DNA of 64,000 bases from Solea solea. Lineage: Eukaryota > Chordata > Actinopteri > Pleuronectiformes > Soleidae. Where the stretch lies: NCBI RefSeq assembly GCF_958295425.1, contig NC_081142.1, positions 13,977,821 to 14,041,820 of the forward strand. Reading direction: 5' to 3'. The notes below the pieces were generated by a model. That model did not search any database. It was given only the letters and a program-made list of their open reading frames with translations, and was not told the DNA's origin. Below are positions 23,740-36,160 of this stretch, in pieces. Positions within the stretch are counted from its first letter, which is position 1; every line of letters starts with the position of its first letter. The position numbers and the translations under genes were made by a program.

Positions 23740-23898
23740 CAATGATGCCTAGTGTCTGCTCATTATGTGAACTGTTGGATTTCTCTTCTCTCTATAATAA
23801 TGTACGGTCTCTGCTCGACTATGTACACGGCCTTAAGATGATGTATGTTGTGATGTGGCGCTTGCTATACAAATAAAATGAAATTGAATAGAATTAAA
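23740..23898 (+). mobile_element. Non-LTR retroposon 3' end (plus strand)
   Basis: The segment ends TGTGATGTGGCGCTTGCTATACAAATAAAATGAAATTGAATAG: a GGCGCT..TATACAAATAAAAT terminus followed by an iterated GAAATTGAAT-like tail, preceded by TTTCTCTTCTCTCTATAAT. This is the 3' end structure of a common fish LINE/SINE class. A relative in the opposite orientation lies at 43733-43870. No reverse-transcriptase frame is present, so the copy is severely 5'-truncated. Confidence 0.55.
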
Positions 23899-26041
23899 AA
23901 AAAGTCTTCTGCCGAGACTGAAGTGGTTGAGAGAGATGTTTCTCCAGTGTTTAGTGTCGAAAGAAAGATTATTCCTCCCAAATGGGTCGATGCGGGTCGA
24001 TGCCGGGTGAAGCTTAGAAATGCTCAGCAACCTTGGTTATTTTACACGTTACTCATAGCTGTTACACACCCTGAATGGCAGCCTCCTCTAATGTGCATCT
24101 TTGGAAGTAACGAGTTTTGTACATGCTAAAAAAGATATTACAGATTCCAGGAGGCCTGATAGAGATCATCCAGAAAGGGGAGCGTTGGCCTGAAATGCTC
24201 TAATCTCCCTGCTGCTACTCAGTCTATGATCAGGAATAACAAGTTGAAAATTGATTGATTGATTGGCAATCTTTTATTCCTTGTTATTCTTGTCGTTCAT
24301 AAAACAATGATGAATAGGTGGACAGGAAAGGCTCTTACCTTCTTTGTAAGTCTGCTGTAACCTTCTAGGGAGAGACAAAGTTGTCAAGAGCAATTGAGGC
24401 AGATGGTAAGTCTTTATTCAGCTCATACTAATCTCATCTTTAATCTAGCTGCTCCCCCCTATATCATTTTTAATCTACTTGATCTCCCCAGATTAAAGAG
24501 GACAGAGGCTTCCAGTTAAGGCATATACACAAATAGCCAATTTAATCTAGACCTGTCGGACGTTGTTGGACCTCACACGAGGCAAAAGAGCCAGTTGTGG
24601 ATTAACAGAGCATAATCGAGTCAGTCGGTTAAACATCATACAGAACAATAATTTGTTTGAATTGGGAAATGTTTGAGCGTATACAGAATACATTTTAAGT
24701 TTTAAGTTTAGGTTTCGTACTTTTGATTTCATGCTCAAATGAAATGTAGAAAAACCTGATGTTTCATTTCTTCTTTATTGATGTCTACTTCCTCGTGTGT
24801 TGTTTTGGGAACTCCATGGTAACTCCCGGTTATTTCCATTGAACCAGAAGAAACTAGACTAGCACATCTACGGAAGCACAGAAGAGACCCAGATAGTTTT
24901 CTCTTAAATACGAGATCAGATAGATAGATGGTTGTGGGATGTTCACATCAGGGAGTGATGAGACTCTGTGTGCTCAGAGTACAGTTTAATCTCATGCACT
25001 TTGTAGCAGTAATGACGCGCCGTCGCACACAGCTGAAGGATGAGGCTCCCCTCGCTACTGCTGTCTGCCGAAGACGCGGGAGATAGAGATACCCAGGGAG
25101 TTTGTAGCATCTTCAGCAGGTGGATGAGCCTGAAGAAATCATTCAGCAGTGCACATCCGCTGCATATGAGATTTAACTGTAAAACATGTTCAGTGATTAA
25201 TCAGTGCTTTAACACACTGACATCAGTGTGCAGGTGGAAACTGTGCATCATCCGCGGGGGGAGACTGTGGATGTGTTCCCGCTCAAGACGAATGTACTGT
25301 CAAACTGAAGAATTACAAAGTTACTGTTGTGAACCTGAGAGCAAACAGAGACTCTCCACCTCCAGACTCATCCCTCCCTGATGTCAAATTCCCGCAAACA
25401 ATCAATCAATAAATCCGACTGTAAGGTAAAGCCCGATCTTGTTATAACGAGAACCTGTCTTGTTATCCGTAGTCCGATTTTTCTCTCCGCCCGTGGCAGC
25501 TCTGCGCATCCATGTGTGTCCCAATCAACTTCCGGTTCGTGTGCAAGTGGGAGCCGTAAAAAATCAGCTGAATTTGTCTCATTGGCAACATTTGATTTGA
25601 ACGCATAGGAAAAGTGTCCCTGACGGTAAAGCTATAATAGCCTCTAATCTATATTGAGATTGTTGGATAAATTCCTCATCAGCCCATTTGTATTCCGCTG
25701 ACATTCGGGGGGAAATGGAGAGGGAGTTTGACTGAGGGTTGAAATAATTGCCCCTGAAAGGAGGTGAATGTTCTTCATTTGAGAAGAGAGCGTGTTGTTT
25801 GCTGAACCATGTAGAGATCCCGCCACCGCACTAGAACTGCCACACTAATAATTACATTCTGCTTTCATCAAGATCTCTCACATTTGGAGACTCCCGCGAC
25901 GTCAACAAAAGAAAAGCTGCGGGCCTGCAGAGGAAGAAATGGCCGTGCTTCGACAGATTGCAGCTGTAGAAAGTTCATGCACCGCTAGACTCAATTATAA
26001 ACTACCTCAGCAAATCCTGCTTGCTGAGAAAAAGGGGAATG
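23899..26041. other. Non-coding stretch with a CpG-richer block
   Basis: From about 24800 to 25570 the sequence is CpG-richer than its surroundings (for example GACGCGCCGTCGCACAC near 25012). It contains a 113-codon plus-strand frame (25040-25381) without a recognisable domain. It may be a decayed repeat or an old regulatory region. The remainder shows nothing nameable. Confidence 0.45.
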
Positions 26042-26083
26042 TAAATTGTGTTTACTGTAGCTTTGTTAAGTAAACACAATTTA
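26042..26083. repeat. Perfect 15-bp inverted repeat (hairpin)
   Basis: The arms TAAATTGTGTTTACT (26042-26056) and AGTAAACACAATTTA (26069-26083) are exact reverse complements with a 12-nt loop. The arm contains TGTTTAC, a forkhead-type core, so the palindrome presents it on both strands. It is too short for a typical pre-microRNA. Confidence 0.9.
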
Positions 26084-26889
26084 AAGGTACGTCATGTATG
26101 TTATTCATCATTCTGTCTGCCGACATTCACACAGACTCATCATTTTGTAATAACCGCTGAATTATGCTGTGCCGACAGTTGATTGATTTGATCAATTTCC
26201 TTGCTGGGAATGAATATGAACGGAGCGAATTAGGGTAAATATTTAAATGAAACACACGTTGGATCATTTACATTCTGCTCAAAACTGCCTTCCTTAACTC
26301 AGTCTGATATATAAATGTTGCAGGATGCGCTACATACAGTCGTGTTTGCCGTGGAACACGAGGTACAGTGGAGAGACTGAAACTTTACCCTACAAAGGTT
26401 TCTCTCACTACTTGGCCACCCTGCAGCCAAGGAGCTTGCAGTAAATGACCCGCTGTAGCATGACTTATTAAGATGAAAGCGGCGTGTGCCTGAAGAGCAG
26501 ATGTACCAAGCGTTACTGGCGATGTGAGAGGAGGCAAAAGAAATGTGGAAGATGAAAAGGGTCTGCTGAATAAGGCTAGCATCGGGGATGGAGAGAGTTT
26601 CAGGCCAGGAATTTAAACTGGTTTCAGAGATCAGCTGTTGATCTCAGACCAGAGATCATTACTAGCGTCTTGCTCGGCTAATTTGGTCGAATTTCCACCC
26701 TTATACTTGACATCCCAAGCTGTGATTAATGACGCTGATTCGAATGTAACTTGATTGTGCTCATTTAATCCTGTCCATCCTGGTCACTCCCTTCCTTCTG
26801 TCTCACTGCCTCCTAATACGCATTCAACACCCTCATCTTCCTCTGTCTTTGAGTACCACAATTTCTACAACAGCACCAATGGCGGTCGT
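26084..26889. other. Non-coding stretch
   Basis: No coding frame is supported. The motif TTGATTTGATCAA near 26185 is a small palindrome. Confidence 0.55.
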
Positions 26890-27060
26890 TGTTATTTCAG
26901 GCCCTGACTGATCCGGTATGACAGAGATCCACATATGATTTGGCAAAGGTGTTTTACTCCGGATGCTCTTCCTGGCGCAACCCTCCCCATTAATCCGGAC
27001 TTGGGAGCGGCACTAGGAGTACACTGGATGTGTCTCCCCATTGGCTGTGTTAAATAGACT
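26890..27060. repeat. Probable dispersed fish repeat
   Basis: The text TACTCCGGATGCTCTTCCTG, then GCGCAACCCTCCCCATTAAT, then CTTGGGAGCGGCACTAGGAG matches a motif chain that I know from many teleost intergenic regions. The class is uncertain and no terminal repeats are visible. Confidence 0.45.
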
Positions 27061-27892
27061 TACTCTTCATATCCTATTTTATTTTTATGCAGGTGACACA
27101 TTTGAATATAGTAACACTAAAATGTAATGCAGCCTTGACTGACTTATCACGTGTTGTGGTGTTTCCATCACAGCAGTGTGTTCCAGCTGTCATTAGTTCT
27201 TGCATTTCTGCTTCTGCAAATTATATTCCTTTCACTGTAACTGTCGTCATCGGCAATCTGCCTCCTGCTTCATTCCGAGCCAGCTACTTATACCGTGACA
27301 GCTAAAGATGTGTTCATGTGCTGTAATTAACGAAAAAAAAAATGTCAAAAACAATTAAAATGATAATAAACCGCCAAACTATGACAATCATCAGAAAATG
27401 GTAATTATCTCAAACTAAACTGTGTAGTATCTATTATCTGTTTCGTGCAGGATATTACTCATTTAAATAAAGAGTTGGAACAATTAAACAAATAGATGGA
27501 TGTGAAGAATAGGAAGACGTGAAAATCCTTCACAGGATGGATGTTTAAAATGCTCTCTCATTTAAGTTAAGGGTGATACAGGGCATTTAACATGACTGAG
27601 AACATAAACATGATGAATAGCATGAATAGCAGAATTAGACTTTTAGCAAGGTCCTAATTTAATGCTTAACAATTTAACATGGAATTGCCCATATACTGCG
27701 ATAAGGCAGTAAGCTATATATCTTATTTCAGGTCATGCGTACATTTCAAAACTTACTTTAAAATACGACTAATTCATCTATTCAATATATGATGAGAGTG
27801 GATTAAATTAGATTAGATTTCCCACACTGGAAATAATCATGTCTGAAGGCAACAAAGGGTCAGAGGTCGGCAAGTCACAAATACAAAGTAGG

Positions 27893-27893
<1 letters not shown>
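27061..27893. other. Non-coding stretch
   Basis: AT-rich. A run of nine A at 27333-27341. No supported frame. Confidence 0.6.
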
Positions 27894-27944
<51 letters not shown>

Positions 27945-27950
27945 GGATAG
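27894..27950. repeat. (GATA)n microsatellite
   Basis: About 12 perfect GATA/AGAT units followed by one GATG variant. No retroposon terminus was recognised beside it. Confidence 0.95.
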
Positions 27951-29446
27951 AAACATAATTTAAAATGCACTTAAGTTGTGGGGTGAAAGCTGTTTTTTTT
28001 CCTAGACAAATTTCTTTCTAAATATTTTGATCAAGGAGAAAATAAAAGTCATTATTTTCACACAAAGATCAAATATATGAAAAACTGGCAAAGTGTTCTT
28101 AAGGGTGAAATTTGATATCAAACCTGCCTTCAGAAACTGAAAACTAAATTTTAAAAAAATCACAATCATTTAAAAAAAAAATAAAGCGTCTGCTTTAATG
28201 GGAAGTTTTACTCTGACCATTAAAATGTTTATTTTTCATGTTTAATTCATTTCACGTCCGACTTTTTTGCTCAAATTAAGACAGAAAATGTGCATAATTG
28301 GCATCGGCTTTTAAAACACGATATCGATCTTTCAGCAAACCTGAAACCAAAATGTAACTTTTCACCGTCAAAGTCGAACAGCTGATGATGCACTTTTATG
28401 GCAAAGATTTGTGTGTGCGTGTGTGTGTGAGTGTGTGTGCACCCCACCAAAACCAAAACACATAAACAAAAGCTACACACTGACAATCTTTAGGCCTCAA
28501 CACAGTAGTTGATTGCATTATGGGCTTCCTATGCAGCTGGCAGCTGGTTACTGACAGTATGATGATGGAAAACTGTCGTCGCTTCACTTTCAAATAGTCA
28601 ATTAAAGGAAATAAAATTGTGTGATGCTGAAGGCAAAGATTACAAACTGAGACTGCAGCAGAAATTCTTTTGCTGCTTCCAGTTGAACAATATTCCCCGG
28701 TCCCTTGATGTTCATCTCACCTTGGCTGCTTCTCAGCCAGCAGTGCAGGTTCACCAGTGGACAGTGACCACAGTGAGTCCTGCATCAGTTTCATACAATA
28801 TTCCCAATAGAACCATTGCATGATCTTATCCATTACATATACAATGCATATAATGGGGAAAGGGAATGATATACTATACACAGTATATCCATAAAACCAC
28901 ATGCACACACACACACACACAATATCTGTCGTTATAAATTATTGACAATGAGTGTTCCCTAACTGAACAGGCTTTTTCACGTCCATGTTATTTGCTCCAT
29001 GTAATGCAACAAAGTGCTCCACAGCGGTATATTTAACTTGACCCCACCGAACTGCATGCACATATAGACACACATGATCTCACACACTGACAAACGCTCT
29101 CCGACCACGTCGGCTGGCTTCCTGTGAAGGGAAGGGAAAGAGATCTAATTGGCTGCGTTTGCCTATACTTCCACTTCTCATGGTCTTCCAAGCAATTCTG
29201 TTCCATGAGCGATAAGGGATATAAGAGCTGCACTGCATGCACAGAGGGCGACACATGACATGCAGGCGAAACATTCTTATCAGCACAAGAGCGGCCTATA
29301 TAATGTCACTCACACGCGAGAGCCTCCTTATCAATCGGGATGTATTTTTGTCCGTGTAATAGTCCGACCTGATTTGAGCCATTTATTTTAATGGCCGTGT
29401 TTGTGTGAAGTGATTTCAGATTTTGCTCCATCAAACTAATTGCTGA
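27951..29446. other. Non-coding stretch with two short GT/CA tracts
   Basis: A GT tract at 28410-28440 is interrupted by GC and GA, and a CA tract lies at 28903-28921. No coding frame is supported. Confidence 0.6.
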
Positions 29447-29629
29447 CTAAAACACAGAGTGCCCGTGTCTGCCAAAGGCCCCATGAATCTCAGGAGGCCT
29501 CTTGAACAGTGCAGCTGACTTTGAGTGGGTCTGGGGCTCCATCTGTTCCAGCTTCTCCCACTGGGTGCCTTGTACCCAGCTGACTGCCCCCAACCTGGAG
29601 CGCAATATGTCTGTATCCTCCATGACAGC
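29447..29629 (-). CDS. Candidate terminal exon, unidentified
   Basis: On the minus strand the text TTTCCTCCATGTTACAG forms a fair splice acceptor ending at 29630. It is followed by a 60-codon frame that opens AVMEDTDILRSRLG, continues GAVSWVQGTQWEKLEQMEP, and ends in TAG at 29447-29449. The frame is unbroken and continuous across the acceptor (phase 0). Its amino-acid mix (Trp, Glu, charged and hydrophobic alternation) looks more protein-like than the window average. I do not recognise the product. There is no second exon, poly-A signal close by, or homologue that I can name, so chance or a pseudogene fragment remains quite possible. Confidence 0.25.
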   Translation of the reverse strand, partial: AVMEDTDILRSRLGAVSWVQGTQWEKLEQMEPQTHSKSAALFKRPPEIHGAFGRHGHSVF

Positions 29630-32600
29630 CTGTAACATGGAGGAAACCCCTAATGTTGTGCCGTGGCACATTAAAGCAGACGCACATGTACACATAACGC
29701 ACACATATTGACTTCAGTGCACTTTATAGAGACACCGTGGTTACTGTGTTAAGTTTGTTGTCACACTGACTGACAAACATTTCTTTTTTTGTTTAATCTC
29801 CACAAGATCCATAATTAGCAGTGATTTATTGATTCATAGTCATTATAAATACACTGCTTTTCTCTTGAACGTATAAAACACGTATTTAAACTGTAAAAGT
29901 GGTATTCCCATGTTTGTAGATTAGAAAACTTTATATAAATCAAACTAGAGACAAAGCATGAAGTGAATTAAAAACAACAGGTCATGTTCTTGGCTAGGTT
30001 TGTTTGTCTGATTAAGGATGCAGATTAATTTGGGTGGATGTAGACAATGGCCACTTTTGGTGGTGATCCAGATAGGATTCAGTTTTTATTTTTAAACAGT
30101 TGTTGATCTACACACTTTAACACCCAACCCTCAAAATGTCAACATTTTTACGATAAAAAGGACCAGAGAATGTAGCGTAAGTTGGCCATTTTTTCAGAAT
30201 AACTTCCAATATTGCTAATTGGAATTTTAGGTTGGAAGTGAAACTTTGAAAAAACAAAAAACAAACCTCAGTATGACTCAGCAGGTGAAAACAAGGATGA
30301 ATGTGGCAGGTGACAGACAGGAACCTAGAGAAAAGGTCAAGTGGCATTACCACCTGGCATTTAGACAGGCAAGATCACACACACCATTTCTTATTGGCTC
30401 CCGTCTACTCTGAGTAGCCCGCTTTTGTACGACTGAAACCCACATGGCGTGAATCATCCCTAACCGGGATTAAACAATGGTGTTTACCGACGGAGCCAGA
30501 TGTTCATGTTTAAAAAAAGGAACTTACATAGGGGGCAGTTCTGGGGGTGACAGAGAAAGAGAGGAAGAGAGGAGGAGAGGTGTGAAGATAAACAGAAAAA
30601 ACAAATAGAGACAACTGTGTGGGAAGTATTTTTCCTCATTATCTGGAAAAGCAATGACTGAAGTAAAAAAAAAAAGAAATCAACACATGGTCTTGTTGCA
30701 CAACTGGACACCAGTCCCCGCACACCGACCATTGATTTCATGTCATAACTGACCCTAACAGGGTTAAGAGTATTCTGCAACTAAATTCTTCCTGAATACA
30801 GTGAGAAATGAGGGCATTTCGATGCAAACAGTCATTCCAGGGCTTGTGGATCCACCTCCATGGATGGAGTGTGCAGCAAGTCATATCCAAGGTCAGTGGA
30901 GCAGCTGGAAGCTCCTCTCTCTCCAAAGCACAGACCCCACACTTTGAAAATCACCATCAATAATAGCTTTGTAAATTCTCCAAATGCTCCTCTGTAAACA
31001 ATAAAAGGCCAGGATTCTTCAGTGTGCAGCTGCATATCTGCTGGTGCTAAGAAAAGAATGCTCTTCTTAAAGAAAACGTCACATATCAAATGACCCATCT
31101 CATTGTTTGCACTCTCAATTTGAACCGCTTCCCCTGGAAAACAGTTTGCTGGACTTTCTATTCATTGTTGACATTTCAAGACCATATTTACAGTATTTGT
31201 CTACTTCTTTTAATGATTGTCTTCTTTGCATTTGTGTGTCATGTGGTGTTTTTATGTGGCAAAGACAATCTCTCACAATAAAGTCTCACCTATAACTCAA
31301 AAGGGGGAAGTATTCTACATTCATAGGGCTAACGATGATTCAAACAGCTATGTAACGTGCAATGTCATCTTTTCAAGAGATCTTCAGGGGCCAATATTTT
31401 TTCTTAAGGACACAGTTATAGTGTGAATTTTGATATAAAGTGGACAAACGTTCTTTGACTGTAAATCCCTGTTGTTCTGGTGTTGGCTGAGTAAAGAAAA
31501 TTAAAAAAAAGAATTGAGGGAGACATAGTACAGGATGCTTTATTTCAGCAATGGGAGGACTCATGGCTAATTAAGTGACATTTAAATATCAAAATTTTAC
31601 TGATCTGACCTTGATGGCCTGACAGAAACTACCTCACTGGGACTGTGCACAATAAAGAAGATTAATCTCACGGCCCATGGCTATGACTGTTTGATGAACA
31701 ACATGTAAGATACTTAAAATGTTTGAGAAGGTCATAATCTTGTTAGGACTGAAAGCTAAGCAGTAAAAATCACTGATGGACTGACAGTAACTCAAATAAG
31801 CACACTACTGGGGGAAAAAAAAGCACATGTGTCACTCCAATTACAACGGATGCAATACATAAACCTCACCTCTTATTTAATAGTTTATTTCATTTGTAAA
31901 TCATGGCACACACAACATATGTGTATTTGTGCCTGGCACTCGATGATATACCACCAATCATCAGTAAGGTGTGTTGGAAGTAATCGAGCTATATCTACCC
32001 AGTGGGAGGCAACTGGAGAAAATTAAAGTATATCACATTTTCCTGGTCAAAAAATCTGTGTAAAGAATCTTTTACCTTTCATTTCACACACAAAATCTGT
32101 GTGTTTTTTTTTTTTGAGAGTGAAATATAAAACGAATGAGGCGTTAATGTTTTAATGCTTTCATTTAGGTTTTCACATCACCGTGTTCGGGGAAGTGGCC
32201 GGACAGAACATTTTACATGATTATTGCTGGTGTAGCCCAGAACTACAAAGCCTGTGTCATGGCCTATAAATGTTCCTGAAGGCATATAGAGTTAAAATTG
32301 GCTCCCACAGTGTTACGATCAGTGTCACATATTTTGAAGAGGCATTACTCTGACTCATACAATGTTCATATAGAGAATGTGCTTACAAAATAGATGTGCA
32401 CAACATGGTTATTTTGAAGAGCGTTTCTTGTCGATCTCTTCCAATCTCTCTTCTCCCATGAACATATTTCTGGTACTTTAGATGTAAAACTCTTTAATGG
32501 ATTTATCAGACAAAAAAAAACAACAACAACAACAAAAAAACAGATAGTGAAGCTTAGTCCAACAATCTGTTATCATTTCAAGAAAACATTTGCCATGCAC

Positions 32601-33029
32601 ATAGTCAAAACCTGCAGACCAGTAAAATGGTTATACCAATGTTTATAGCAGTGGGATAAAATCATTTTTCATCATCTCTGGCTTCTCAAATGCTATATTG
32701 CAATCTATCAACGATGAAAATGTCTGTCCACTGAAAGGACTGTAGCATAAGGCCATTTTCAGTGAGCACGTGTGACCTCCTCCGCTGAGATGGATATAGG
32801 GAGGAGTGGCGCAAGAATACAGAGGAAGAGAGAGGGAGCTGTGAGTGTGGCATTGCAGTTTATCACGCTAAAACTATACACTCCCTCAATCTGTCCATCC
32901 ATCTGCCTCCACTGCCTCCTCTATCCATCTCTCTGTTCCCCTGCTTTCAGTTAATCTTCCATTCTCATCCACCAGTTCTCAGCCTTTGTTGATCACTTGC
33001 TTCCAGGTCCGCTAGTTGTTAGTAGCCAC

Positions 33030-33030
<1 letters not shown>
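29630..33030. other. Long non-coding stretch
   Basis: Contains scattered A/T runs (30665-30677, 32511-32538, 32105-32115). No supported frame, RNA gene or named repeat. Confidence 0.6.

Positions 33031-33073
<43 letters not shown>
33031..33073. repeat. (CA)n microsatellite, 43 bp
   Basis: About 21 uninterrupted CA units. Confidence 0.95.
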
Positions 33074-33074
<1 letters not shown>

Positions 33075-33454
33075 CTCAGTCGTCTCTGTAAGTGCGGTGC
33101 CACGCACTTAATCAACTGAATTCGCACATTGAATTTTCTTTTACAATGGCAACACTGCTGGTATGTGGTCACGTCTTTCACGCTGCATATCCACTTTGTG
33201 CTCTTAGAGATGATAACGTTGTCATTGCGACACGGACTCTCATTATCTTTTAAAACACCATTAAAGTTTCACTCCGCCTCACCTGTCCTCACCTCACCTT
33301 GCGTCGCTCCGTCCTTCACCCGTCGCTCTCACCAATACCAATTTGTACACCTGCTGAGACGTTTCCCATCCATCCCTTCTCCCTAGCTTTATCCTTCCAT
33401 GTGACTGTTGGATGTCCACAGTGGGAGGTTGTCACAGCCAATCATTTCTTTGTG

Positions 33455-33481
33455 GGTGGTGGTGGTGGTGGTGGTGGTGGT
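33455..33481. repeat. (GGT)9 trinucleotide repeat
   Basis: Nine perfect GGT units. The frame through it codes only polyglycine and has no support. Confidence 0.92.
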
Positions 33482-34287
33482 GAAGCCATGGGCAGACTGA
33501 AGTTCATTTAGGCTACAAGGTGCTGGAAAATGTGATGGTAGTATAAAGTGACAGCTTTGCAGATGCCAGTTCACAACCTTTTTTTTTTTCAACATTTGAA
33601 AAAACATATGAACAAGCAGCATAAGTGAGGATAACAAGAGATAATCAAATCAGAAAATTGTTTTAAGCACCTTTGTTTTGTACATACGTCTTTATTAAAT
33701 GGACTGTTATTTGCTTGTGTCTGTGTGTGGAGAATAATACTTCTGTTTTTGTACACATAAAGTCCACAAATACTGTATATGGAGGCTTTTTTCCCACTAC
33801 CATTTAGAGGTGTTAGGTATAATAACAGTCACTCCCCGAGAAGGCAGTTTCCAATAGCAACCAAACCTACTTGCTTCATAGTCTTGGATGATGTCATATT
33901 GGTATTATTTATATCAGTGCACTTTCATTGGACCCATGTGGGCATTTGCAGTGTATCATTATTTGTTTAATGCCTTTGTTATATTTTGAGTGATCGTTTC
34001 CCACTCTAATATTGGAGGCATTCAAATGAGGAAGCTCACATTCAATGGCTTAAGACTGATGTCTGAAATGTGACTGACGCATGATCCGTGTCATACTCTT
34101 CCTTCTATGACCAATCATTTCATGTTCATGTGACCGTGAACAAACTCAAACCTGCAGTGTTTTACACGAGTAAAGCAATTCAAATTCAACGTGTTTATTC
34201 CTGGACTGTTATTTTGCTCTCATCCTCCCGCCCCGAGACAACAACTTTGCGCCAATCACGCCTATCGATTATCAATACAATTTCTAG
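33482..34287. other. Non-coding stretch
   Basis: No nameable repeat. Immediately precedes the exon candidate at 34288. Confidence 0.55.
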
Positions 34288-34400
34288 GACATGCATCAGA
34301 GGAGGAAGTACGTGACAGAAAGAAATATTTGCTTATCGGCAAAGATTTCATGGTCCTGATCTACAGCAAACCGGATCCATCCCTCTACTTTCACATGCAG
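34288..34400 (+). CDS. Candidate internal exon, unidentified
   Basis: A 113-bp segment is bounded by an acceptor, AATTTCTAG, and a strong donor, CAG|GTGAGC. The frame is open throughout: two bases complete a split codon, then 37 codons run to a clean codon boundary. It reads HASEEEVRDRKKYLLIGKDF and then MVLIYSKPDPSLYFHMQ. The second half uses C- and G-ending codons (ATC GGC, GTC CTG ATC TAC AGC), which stands out in this AT-rich region. The KKYLLIGKD string is loosely reminiscent of beta-strand text in netrin-like (NTR/C345C) modules, but I cannot assign a family. The polypyrimidine tract is weak. No companion exon was identified. If real, its gene lies on the plus strand and most of the surrounding window is intron. 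Confidence 0.38.
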
Positions 34401-35329
34401 GTGAGCGAATGACACAGCAGCCGGTCAGATCCACTGACACAAAAGTACTACTACTTAACTACTACTTATGTAATACCTTCGTAACGTAACTAGCTCATTT
34501 CAAAAGTAACGTCCCAAAACATTGGCAACCTGTGCAGTCACTGAAACACACGAACGCCGTGCACGTTTGAAGAAAGGTTTCATTTCAAATCTTTGTGATA
34601 AGGCTGCATTTCATGTAATTGACATTGGTTTAGTCAAAAACAACATGACAAAACATATGCAGAAGCTATGGTGATGGCTTTAGCTGAATAAATAGACAAA
34701 TCATTTTAAACTTGCAAAGTACAAGGTCTCAATTATTCGTGTAGGAAAAAAAAATTGCTTGGTTTTATGATAATTTAATTGCTGTGACATTTTTTTTGTT
34801 GCTATAATTGGAGTGAAACAGATGTTATTCCCGTGTAGGATGAAGAGAGAACAATGGAACACTCAAATTCATACCATATTATATATTCAATCAAACTATG
34901 TTGCATCTCTTCTCCCTCTCTCTTCATCACACACTTTTGGTGGAGGAAGAAAAGCACTGAAAGAAAGAGCTGAGGTTTTTCCTCCTCTGAAGCAACTACA
35001 ATGGCCCCCCTGCCTTGTTCTAGCCTGAATGTGTCCTGAAACCCAATGAATCAGGCCAACGCATTCAAGCCACGCTGACTTTAAAATAAGGGTGGGGGGG
35101 GGGGGGGGGGGGGGGAACAAAAAGAGAAAAGCTTCCTTTTTTATTCTGTTGGAAAAACAATCTTTGTGGGCCCCTGGGGCGTCTCTGCAAGCTCTTTTCA
35201 AATCAGGTAATGATCTGGATCTGATTTTTATGTACAGTGCTTCCTTAGCATACACACTGATTGAAACATAAATGAGTTGGCATCTGTTTTCACCAAGTTG
35301 CACCATTTGTGAGGTGCAAGAGGCAGAAG
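34401..35329. other. Non-coding stretch
   Basis: Holds A/T runs and the long poly-G tract listed separately. No supported frame. Confidence 0.55.
35094..35115. repeat. Poly-G tract (22 G)
   Basis: Twenty-two uninterrupted guanines, able to form a G-quadruplex and prone to length error in sequencing. Confidence 0.95.
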
Positions 35330-35660
35330 TCAATGCGGAGGAGCGTTCAGTTTACTTGATCAAAAAAGTCCAACAAGGCAAACGAATCCAATAAACGGCA
35401 GGCAAGAATCCAGCGGTCAGGACACAAAACAGGTCAGATCAGGTAGACGATAAAACTAGGAATGTGGGAGCGCTTGGCCAAAACGCAAGACAATCTGGCA
35501 GAGGTAAATATGATAGTGAGCTGGTCCATGTACTGAATATAAGCAGGGGGACTAATGAGCGGCAGCTGAGGAGAAGGGGCGTGGAACAACAGGTGAGGGG
35601 AATCAGCTGATTGCATAGGAGGGCAGGATCTGAGTTGCAAAGGGGTATAAAAAATAATCT
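35330..35660 (-). mobile_element. Possible dispersed LTR-like repeat
   Basis: Read on the minus strand it runs AATCAGCTGATTCCCCTCAC, ATTAGTCCCCCTGCTTATAT, CTCTGCCAGATTGTCTTGCG, GTGTCCTGACCGCTGGATTC and AACTGAACGCTCCTCCGCAT. That order (cytosine-rich start, TATA-like TTATAT, then CTGACC..GGATTC and a late AA-CTGAAC) is characteristic of a teleost repeat class that I associate with LTR retrotransposons. Borders are unresolved and no coding part is present. Confidence 0.35.
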
Positions 35661-36160
35661 ATAAAGACACATGTCCTGTGGGCTTAGAATTAGATTTTTC
35701 TTTCTCACCGGATGGACATGTGAGGAAATTAACTTTTCCGCCAAATTAAAACAAAGAAAAACAAACACCACTAAAAAGAAGTGTCTCTTAAAGTGACATA
35801 ATTAAGCCCAAACAAACATCCATTATATTCAAACGACAAAAGTGACGCCCCCCCCCCGCCATGAGTGTGCTTTATTATAGACTACTTCTCTGCTAAAAAC
35901 ACAAGTTATCCTCTCTCCCAATGTGCTGCATGAAGAGCAGATGCTACATGAAGTACACAAACCAATTTTACTCTAAGTCTAATAATACAACTCATTATCA
36001 CTCATGGGAGGTCTGTACATATGGTTTGTGCAGATGTGACCATGTGAAACATCTGGCATGCAAATATTAGTATGTGTGAGGAGGAGGAGTACGATGAGGA
36101 GACAATTTGAAAACTATGTGCATGGAGGTTTAAACAATATTATTATAACAATACAAATAC

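Noticed and set aside
26042..26083. microRNA precursor
   Set aside because: A stem of 15 pairs with a 12-nt loop is far shorter than animal pre-microRNAs. The same holds for the hairpins at 10355 and 61810.
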